NCBI GenBank assembly: GCA_020073385.1
Contig: JAIQFH010000025.1
Coordinates: forward strand, 103,077-167,076
Direction: 5' to 3'
Source of the DNA: Terriglobia bacterium
Lineage (GTDB): Bacteria > Acidobacteriota > Terriglobia > Terriglobales > Acidobacteriaceae
DNA: 64,000 nt
Below are positions 58,606 through 64,000 of the stretch, in pieces; the first letter of the stretch is position 1, and the number at the start of each line of letters is the position of its first letter. The translations under genes were made by a program, and so were the position numbers. Under the pieces are notes generated by a model that worked only from the letters and a program-made list of their open reading frames with translations, did not search any database and was not told the origin of the DNA.

Positions 58606-59370
58606 CTGCACACTCAAACGAAAACAGAGGGCACCCTTATCGTCACCGGCGCCAGCCGCGGCATTGGCGCGGCGATCGCCCGGCTCGCAGGTCAACGCGG
58701 ATACGCGGTCGCGTTGAATTTCCGTAGCGGCGAGGCCGAGGCGAAGAAGCTCGCGCAGGAAATTGTCGAAGGCGGCGCTCGTGCGGTCGCAATCCACGCC
58801 GATATTTCCCGCGAAGATCAAATCCTCACGCTCTTCCAAACTGCGGAACGGGAACTGGGACCGATCACCGCCCTCGTAAACAATGCAGGAGTCACTGGCG
58901 GGTTCGCGCGCGTGGAGAACCTGACGGCGGAGACGATCGAGAAGACATTCGCAGTCAACGTCATCGGGGCGATGCTCTGCGCACGCGAAGCGGTGCGCCG
59001 CATGTCGACACGCCACGGCGGATCGGGAGGCGCGATCGTCAACATTTCCTCGCGGGCAGCCCATACCGGTTCTCCTGGCGAGTGGGTGCACTACGCCGCA
59101 TCGAAGGGCGCCATCGACAGCTTCACAATCGGATTGGCCCGCGAAGTGGCAACAGAAGGGATCCGGGTTAACGCCGTCGCTCCCGGACTAACCGACACCG
59201 GCCTGCACGCCGCCAACGGAGAACCCGGCCGCTTGCAGAGACTGATGCCAACCATTCCCATGAATCGTGCAGGCAGGCCGAACGAAATCGCCGAAGGAGT
59301 CCTCTGGCTACTGTCGGCCGCTGCCTCATACGTAACAGGCGCAATTCTAGAAATCGGTGGCGGCCGTTGA
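58606..59370 (+). CDS. SDR family oxidoreductase, non-canonical start
   Basis: A 254-residue SDR when read from CTG 58606. The cofactor motif VTGASRGIGAAIA (bases 58642 on), NNAG, the serine in VNISSRAAHTG, YAASK and a C-terminal VTGAILEIGGG agree with FabG-like NAD(P)H reductases. Yet no ATG, GTG or TTG exists between the in-frame TAA (58594) and the first usable TTG at 58714, which would delete the nucleotide site. CTG 58606 follows AAGAGG by 5 bases. An ATC at 58639 after GAGGG is an alternative. Upstream DNA resembles decayed repeat, so 5' damage is also possible. Confidence 0.8.
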   Translation: MHTQTKTEGTLIVTGASRGIGAAIARLAGQRGYAVALNFRSGEAEAKKLAQEIVEGGARAVAIHADISREDQILTLFQTAERELGPITALVNNAGVTGGFARVENLTAETIEKTFAVNVIGAMLCAREAVRRMSTRHGGSGGAIVNISSRAAHTGSPGEWVHYAASKGAIDSFTIGLAREVATEGIRVNAVAPGLTDTGLHAANGEPGRLQRLMPTIPMNRAGRPNEIAEGVLWLLSAAASYVTGAILEIGGGR

Positions 59371-59593
59371 AGAGGAAGCAGCATCGAGTACCCAGCACTG
59401 ACGGGCAGCTCACACAAAACTCTTGGTGTGGGGCATGGCTTCAGAGGTTGCGGAAAATCTCCTGAATGCCGGTGGTACCGTGGAAGAGCGACGCTTTAGC
59501 GCCGCGTAAATCGCGGAGAATCAACAATGGGCTTTAGCCCCTGAAGTCGCTTTTGACGTTCGCCGAATCTATCAGACGAACATTTACCGCTGA

Positions 59594-60322
59594 TCACTCA
59601 CCGCTCACTTCCCTTTCCTTCCGCAGCTGGCTCTTAATCCTCTCCGGCAACCGCGACGCGTGCAGAATGTCCCGCAATAGCCGTGGTGGGATGCGACGCG
59701 CAAATTCGAGCGCTTTGGCCAGCGGAGTGTGCGCATTCCGCAGCAGCGCAACTTGCACCTCATGCCGCACCGACCATTTGGCGTGATGACTCACCGCTTC
59801 CACGAAAGGCCGCGTGCTCGTAGGACGCTGCAACGTTTTGACGATCGCGGCTTCGGTCAATCGTGCATTCTCCAGCGCCAGTTGCCAAACCTGCGGTTCC
59901 TTGTCGAGCAGCAGTCCCGCGGCAACCATCGTCGAAGAACGTCGCGCAAGCGAGATGCGTTCGCCCAGCGTGATGGACGGAAGCCGTGAAAGCAGTAACT
60001 CGTCAGCGATCCGTTTCAGGTCGGCAGCGGCTCCCGGCCTGAGCGCAAATTGCATCAACTCGAAGGTGTAAAATCCGCGAACGATCCGCAAGGCGATACG
60101 GCGCGGCGTGCGCAGGTGCGAAGCCATGGCCATCCGAACTTTGCGGGATTTCATCGCACTTGCGTTGCGGCTGATCTGCTCGACGGCACCCGAACTCAAA
60201 TCGGGATCCTTCAGTTGCGCCAGAGCCAGGTCTTCGCTAATCGCGGTATCGTTCGACTCCTGCCGTCCCTCGGCAGGCGAGGCTGGGGTAAGCGCGTCGA
60301 CTTGGAGCTCGTCCGGCATCAT
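59594..60322 (-). CDS. Hypothetical helical-repeat protein (DUF2336/HEAT-like)
   Basis: A 242-residue protein built of helical repeats: MASHLRTPRRIALRIVRGFY, LPSITLGERISLARRSSTMV, LLLDKEPQVWQLALENARLT and KWSVRHEVQVALLRNAHTPL. The pattern is close to DUF2336 or HEAT-like repeats found in acidobacteria. It begins 7 bases after the stop of the amino-sugar kinase gene and so is probably in its operon. Its role is unknown; a regulatory or scaffold function is likely. An ATG one codon later has better spacing to AGG. Confidence 0.7.
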   Translation of the reverse strand: MMPDELQVDALTPASPAEGRQESNDTAISEDLALAQLKDPDLSSGAVEQISRNASAMKSRKVRMAMASHLRTPRRIALRIVRGFYTFELMQFALRPGAAADLKRIADELLLSRLPSITLGERISLARRSSTMVAAGLLLDKEPQVWQLALENARLTEAAIVKTLQRPTSTRPFVEAVSHHAKWSVRHEVQVALLRNAHTPLAKALEFARRIPPRLLRDILHASRLPERIKSQLRKEREVSGE

Positions 60323-60329
60323 CTACCTG

Positions 60330-61253
60330 CTAAGTGACTTTCCTCGCCGCCTTGCGTGCCATTCGCAATGCCCCTTCGACCGGCTCAACCACGTCCGGCA
60401 TCACATGCGCGGCAGGCGCAAGCGTTTGCAATTCATTGTAAAAAGCCTCGCGCGCCACTGCCGCATGACGAAAGACGCCTCCGATCATGGCCACCGGTAC
60501 GGATACTTGGTCGTCCTTGCAGAACAACCGGCGGATCACCACCGCTGCAACGTCAGCCAATTCCCTGCCCGCTTTGCCCAGCACTTCTCGAGCGAGTTCG
60601 TCCTCACTGGCGACCACGGCACGAAACAAGGCTGCGAAATCGGGCGCTGGAACTGAGTTCGCCGCGCGTGCCAAGTCAACGAGTGATGAAACTCCCCAGG
60701 CTTTGCATAGAGCCTTTGCCAGGGAGGAGGATGCCACCTTATCTCCGTCGCGGTCGCTGGCACGCAGTACCGCGCTGACAGCGGCGCGTCCAATCCAGTG
60801 CGCAGAACCTTCATCGCCAATTTCAAATCCCCAGCCTCCGGCGCGGAGGGTCTTCCCTATTTTGTCTCGCCCATACGCAATCGACCCTGTGCCCGCGATG
60901 ACAATGACACCGGGAGCATCGTCGAAGGCGGCTTGCAGAGCGATCTCCATATCGCCGACAACATCGATGGGTGTGGGAAGAATCTCGGCGAGGATCCCGC
61001 GCACGATGGCCGCCAACTCTGGACGGGCGGCCCCCGATCCACCAATGCAAGTGCGCACCACCTCCTGGGGCGTAATCCCCGAAGCCGAGCAAGCCTGATG
61101 CACCACCCGGTGAAGGGATTCCCTCGTCTGCACTTCTCCCACCCGCAGGATGTTGCTGGGACCGCCCGTAGCGGCAGCAAGCAGCCGCGTCTCGTCGCCG
61201 ACCACGCACGTGGTCTTGGTTCCTCCGCCGTCGATGCCGAGGTAATAGGGCAC
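60330..61253 (-). CDS. BadF/BadG/BcrA/BcrD-type kinase, probably N-acetylglucosamine/MurNAc kinase
   Basis: A 307-residue ASKHA-fold kinase: YYLGIDGGGTKTTCVVGDET (phosphate 1), GDMEIALQAAF, VIVIAGTGSIAYG (phosphate 2/adenosine), GWGFEIGDEGSAHWIG and MIGGVFRHA. The family includes N-acetylglucosamine kinases and related amino-sugar kinases. Position beside a sugar-type symporter and presence of murQ and a NamZ enzyme about 26 kb away make MurNAc or GlcNAc plausible substrates. The start is GTG 61253. It heads a minus-strand pair with the helical-repeat gene. Confidence 0.88.
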   Translation of the reverse strand: MPYYLGIDGGGTKTTCVVGDETRLLAAATGGPSNILRVGEVQTRESLHRVVHQACSASGITPQEVVRTCIGGSGAARPELAAIVRGILAEILPTPIDVVGDMEIALQAAFDDAPGVIVIAGTGSIAYGRDKIGKTLRAGGWGFEIGDEGSAHWIGRAAVSAVLRASDRDGDKVASSSLAKALCKAWGVSSLVDLARAANSVPAPDFAALFRAVVASEDELAREVLGKAGRELADVAAVVIRRLFCKDDQVSVPVAMIGGVFRHAAVAREAFYNELQTLAPAAHVMPDVVEPVEGALRMARKAARKVT

Positions 61254-61390
61254 GGATTATTTTTAGCACAGAACAGTTCTCAGCCGGCTCTCACTGAGTA
61301 GCCGATCTCTCGGCGGTATCCGAGTTATAGCTGGTCGCAATCTCCTCTGACACGTATGATCCGGCTGAGACCGTGGTGCGCAAGGTGATT

Positions 61391-61430
61391 TTATTTTCCT
61401 TCGTGTACCTTCGTGTCCTTTGTGGTTGAC
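61391..61430. repeat. Single family B arm
   Basis: TTTCCTTCGTGTACC then TTCGTGTCCTTTGTGG at 61393-61427. It lies between the divergent kinase and symporter genes, within the 208-base promoter region, with no recognisable partner arm. Confidence 0.7.
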
Positions 61431-61461
61431 GATCTGATGTGGTTGGCTATCTGACTCCCGC

Positions 61462-62919
61462 ATGGGCCTGAACAAACTCGATTTCGCGATTATTGCCCTC
61501 TATCTTGCCGGCATCACCCTTTTCGGCCTGCGCTTCCGCAAGAAGCAGCGTACGCTGCGCGACTACTTTCTTGCCGGCCGCGACATTCCGTGGTGGGCCA
61601 TCGCGCTCTCGATCGTTGCAGCTGAAACCAGCACGCTGACGATCATCAGCATCCCCGGTCTGGCATACGACACGAATCTCACCTTCCTGCAAGTAATCAT
61701 GGGATACGTGGTCGGCCGCATCGTCATCAGCTTCCTGCTCCTGCCGCACTACTTCCGCGGCGATCTCTACACCGCCTATGAACTGATTGAACGCCGATTC
61801 GGACGCAGACTGCGTTCGTTGACAGCGGGTTTGTTCCTGTTGACGCGAGCCGCCGCGGAAGGCGTGCGCGTCTATGCCGTATCGATTGTCGTGTCGATCG
61901 CTCTTGGGACCGGAGAGGTCGCGTCGATCGCGATCATCACCGCCTTGACGCTGATCTATACCTTCGAAGGCGGGTTGGCTGCCGTGATCTGGACCGACGT
62001 CGTGCAAACCGTGATCTACGTCGGCGGGACGCTAATAGGATTGGTAACCATCCTGCACCTGGTCCCCGGAGGATGGACCGCCATTCACTCCGCTGCGGCC
62101 GCCGCAGGCAAGTTTCAAGTATTCGATTTCCGGGCCAGCTTCGGAATCCCGTACACATTCTGGGCCGGATTAATTGGTGGGACTTTTTTCACCACAGCCA
62201 GTCATGGCACCGATCAATTGATCGTGCAGCGATTGCTGGCAGCCCGCGGGCAGAAACAATCAACGATTGCGCTGATTTCCAGCGGTCTGGCCATCCTGTT
62301 TCAATTTGCCCTCTTTCTGACCGTCGGCGTCATGCTGTGGGCCTACTACCGTGTGCCTTCAACCACCTTCGGGCGCGCGGACCGGATATATCCCACGTTT
62401 ATCGTCAGCCGCATGCCGCACGGAGTTTCCGGACTGCTGATCGCCGCAGTGCTGGCCGCGGCCATGTCGAACCTCAGCGCCGCGCTCAATTCTTTGTCCT
62501 CGAGCGCGATCATGGACTTTTACACTCGCCTGAACCCGCAGGCGGACGAAACAAAGAAGATGCGCCTCTCGCGACTCGCCACCGTGCTATGGGCTCTCGT
62601 TCTGTTCGGGCTGGCGGTGATCGCGTTGCACAAGGCCGGCCGTGTGGTTGAAGTCGGCCTGCAGATCGCTTCAGTCGCGTACGGCGCGCTGCTGGGCGCG
62701 TTCCTGCTGGGCGTGCTCACGCGAAGAGCAAACCAAACAGGCGCCATGGTCGGAATGGTCTGCGGCTTCGGGATCGAGCTCTACTTGTGGCTCGGGACTC
62801 AAGTTCCGTGGACCTGGTGGGTCATGATTGGAACCTGCGTGACGTTCCTTGTGGGATGGGCAAGCAGCCTCAAACCCTTAATCGCAGAGGCCGCCGAGAT
62901 AACCCGCAAAGATCGCTGA
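61462..62919 (+). CDS. Sodium/solute symporter (SSS family)
   Basis: A 485-residue, 13-segment SSS transporter: DYFLAGRDIPWWAIALSIVA, the sodium-site motif AAETSTLTIISIPG, RAAAEGVRVYAVSIVVS and ALNSLSSSAIMDFY. SSS members take up sugars, amino acids or related small solutes with sodium. Its place beside the amino-sugar kinase suggests an amino sugar or other hexose (inference). The last 13 residues (LIAEAAEITRKDR) and the TGA stop are translated from a family A repeat arm, so the original C-terminus was probably different. Confidence 0.92.
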   Translation: MGLNKLDFAIIALYLAGITLFGLRFRKKQRTLRDYFLAGRDIPWWAIALSIVAAETSTLTIISIPGLAYDTNLTFLQVIMGYVVGRIVISFLLLPHYFRGDLYTAYELIERRFGRRLRSLTAGLFLLTRAAAEGVRVYAVSIVVSIALGTGEVASIAIITALTLIYTFEGGLAAVIWTDVVQTVIYVGGTLIGLVTILHLVPGGWTAIHSAAAAAGKFQVFDFRASFGIPYTFWAGLIGGTFFTTASHGTDQLIVQRLLAARGQKQSTIALISSGLAILFQFALFLTVGVMLWAYYRVPSTTFGRADRIYPTFIVSRMPHGVSGLLIAAVLAAAMSNLSAALNSLSSSAIMDFYTRLNPQADETKKMRLSRLATVLWALVLFGLAVIALHKAGRVVEVGLQIASVAYGALLGAFLLGVLTRRANQTGAMVGMVCGFGIELYLWLGTQVPWTWWVMIGTCVTFLVGWASSLKPLIAEAAEITRKDR

Positions 62920-62995
62920 GAGTAACGACAGACTCCTGATCAGTTTTTCTCAGCGTTCTCTGCGGGGGTTCTCCGCGATCTCTGCGGTTAAAGCC
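62876..62995. repeat. Family A inverted pair, left of the GxxExxY gene
   Basis: Left arm 62876-62922 (CTTAATCGCAGAGG...CGCTGAGAG) overlaps the end of the symporter gene and provides its stop. Right arm 62944-62995 (TCTCAGCGTTCTCTGCGGG, CTCCGCGATCTCTGCGG, TTAAAGCC) is its inverted partner. The GxxExxY gene starts 95 bases further on. Confidence 0.82.
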
Positions 62996-63090
62996 TTTGC
63001 AGTTCATTTCGGGAATTGTCCCCAACTTTTCTGATCGTCTGACGCCTCGAGCGAGCCACATCCGCAGTAGAGTAGCGGTTGAGGCGTGCT

Positions 63091-63519
63091 ATGACTCGCT
63101 CACACACGACAGAACAAATCATTGGAGCCGCGATCAAGGTCCATCGCAGACTCGGCCCGGGACTGCTCGAGTCTGCATACGAGGCTTGCCTGGTCTATGA
63201 ACTGGAGCAACTCGGCCTGCCTGTGCAACGGCAAAAGGCCGTGCCGCTGATCTATAAGTCAGTGAAGCTGGAATGCGGGTTCCGTGCCGACCTGATCGTC
63301 CACTGGGAAGTCATAGTTGAGGTTAAGTGCAAGGAAGCCATTCATCCCGTCGATCAGGCACAACTCCTCTCCTATCTGCGCCTGCTAGATTTGCGGGTCG
63401 GACTTCTGATTAACTTCCACGTGGTCGCCCTGAAAGACGGCATCAAGCGAATGGTGAACCATTATCAGGATGTCCAGGTGGACGACGCCGAAGAAGCAAT
63501 GCAAACCCTTAACCGCTGA
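63091..63519 (+). CDS. GxxExxY protein (PD-(D/E)XK nuclease-like)
   Basis: A 142-residue protein of the GxxExxY family. The signature GLLESAY is at residues 24-30, preceded by IIGAAIKVHRRLGP. The PD-(D/E)XK-type core has Asp67 in CGFRADLIV and Glu77-Val-Lys79 in VIVEVKC, and LLSYLRLLDLRVGLLINFHV follows. ATG 63091 has GAGG seven bases upstream. The function is not established; nuclease-like residues are present. The gene lies between two family A inverted pairs, and its Leu-Asn-Arg-stop end is formed by the second pair. Confidence 0.9.
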   Translation: MTRSHTTEQIIGAAIKVHRRLGPGLLESAYEACLVYELEQLGLPVQRQKAVPLIYKSVKLECGFRADLIVHWEVIVEVKCKEAIHPVDQAQLLSYLRLLDLRVGLLINFHVVALKDGIKRMVNHYQDVQVDDAEEAMQTLNR

Positions 63520-63616
63520 GGTCGCTGAGAACCCCCGCAAAAAACGCTGAGAAAACCAAATCTGCGATCATTTCTCAGCGATCTCTGCGGGTTTTCTCGG
63601 CGATCTCTGCGGTTCG
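63507..63616. repeat. Family A inverted pair, right of the GxxExxY gene
   Basis: Left arm 63507-63555 (CCCTTAACCGCTGAGG, CGCTGAGAACCCCCGC) starts inside the GxxExxY gene and includes its TGA stop. Right arm 63568-63616 (TCTCAGCGATCTCTGCGGG, CTCGGCGATCTCTGCGG) is the inverted copy. The remaining gap to 63890 holds only a leader and a short CCGGCG stretch. Confidence 0.82.
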
Positions 63617-63890
63617 CTCTCGCAGGAAACCTGCAAAACTCTCCGCCCCGGATCACCGAGTTTCTTCCGCGAACGTCCACGTTTCACCCGTCATTCCTCC
63701 GCTGTCTCAGGCCAATTTCGCCAAAATCATCGCCGCGCGCCCGTTTTGAAACTTTTCCGCAAGAGGGGCGATCACTGGTTACCTAAGGTCAAGCGCCGTC
63801 GACACGTTTACCCCCTGTCCTATCTCCCGTATTTTTAAGTCTCCAAGCTCCCGGCGTCTCCCCGACCGGGTCCCAATGGAAGGAAATTGC

Positions 63891-64000
63891 ATGGCGACGG
63901 CTTACCGAGGATTTCAATTAGGACTGCTGCCCGAACCCAAGGTCAACAAGAAGGCCGTCGCGACGGCTTACGGCGTGGTTGCGCTGGTGCTGCTCATCGT
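63891..64000 (+). CDS. Short membrane-anchored protein, 5' end (partial, possibly TonB-like)
   Basis: Only 36 codons are visible. They read MATAYRGFQLGLLPEPKVNK, then a hydrophobic segment beginning AVATAYGVVALVLLIV. AAGGAA lies about 6 bases before the ATG, so the start is well supported. A short cytoplasmic tail followed by one membrane segment fits an energy-transducing TonB-like or similar single-anchor protein, but this is a guess because the rest lies outside the window. Confidence 0.55.
   Translation, partial: MATAYRGFQLGLLPEPKVNKKAVATAYGVVALVLLI

Noticed and set aside
62876..63616. CRISPR array
   Set aside because: Repeat units are inverted pairs of varying sequence without uniform spacers, and no cas genes are present.
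1..64000. tRNA, rRNA or transposase genes
   Set aside because: Gaps were read for tRNA arms and for IS-type genes; nothing convincing was found, though a dedicated search could not be run.

Overview
The window looks like chromosomal DNA of a soil-type Acidobacteriota, most likely class Terriglobia (Koribacter/Terriglobales-like). This is inferred from moderately high GC, GTG/TTG starts beside GGAGG-type ribosome sites, secreted S9 and GH35 enzymes, DUF6152/DUF6644 proteins, many short TPR lipoproteins or exported proteins, and abundant palindromic intergenic repeats. No rRNA, tRNA, phage, transposase or CRISPR array was seen. Sixty-six protein genes are called; the first (SpoIIE phosphatase) and last (short membrane-anchored protein) are cut by the window edges.

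Layout: 0-5.9 kb carries signalling genes (SpoIIE phosphatase, GAF-ANTAR regulator), an SDR, an aminotransferase, an M50-like protease and DedA. 6-14.8 kb has a small hypothetical, endonuclease III (nth), a GH35 beta-galactosidase divergent from an S9 peptidase, an exported phosphoesterase and a C45/phospholipase B-like enzyme. 15.6-16.4 kb is an rsbW/rsbV-like pair. 17-20.7 kb has a glycosyltransferase/MFS pair and queF. 20.9-24.7 kb is an HlyD-TPR-TolC export operon with no inner-membrane pump beside it. 24.9-30.6 kb holds ArsR, SPOR, slipin, a Gly-zipper protein, a PilZ/zinc-ribbon/response-regulator operon and an alpha/beta hydrolase-TPR fusion. 30.6-38.2 kb is a cell-wall salvage and synthesis block: a beta-lactamase-NamZ fusion, a second S12 hydrolase, murQ, an ankyrin protein and murA. 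38-50 kb is small conserved and regulatory genes plus a Ser/Thr kinase and an OmpA lipoprotein. 50-59.4 kb has a phosphoesterase, uvrC, a TolB-like propeller, TPR, MscS and an SDR. 59.6-63.9 kb has an amino-sugar kinase, a sodium/solute symporter and a GxxExxY nuclease-fold gene.

The most striking structure is not a gene. At least six families of short palindromic or inverted-pair repeats are scattered through the window. Two related families (called A and B here) sit directly on gene ends: six genes take their stop codon from the first bases of a copy, and the GxxExxY gene is bracketed by two A pairs. Two other families (D and E) lie inside reading frames and are translated in uvrC, nth, a glycosyltransferase, an S12 hydrolase and an OB-fold-like exported protein. 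Two genes (S12 hydrolase, SDR at 58.6 kb) have conserved N-termini with no ATG/GTG/TTG upstream, so rare start codons or 5' damage must be considered.

The metabolic theme best supported is peptidoglycan recycling: NamZ would release MurNAc, MurQ would convert MurNAc-6-P, and the BadF-type kinase and symporter about 26 kb away could serve uptake and phosphorylation of amino sugars. That last link is inference.
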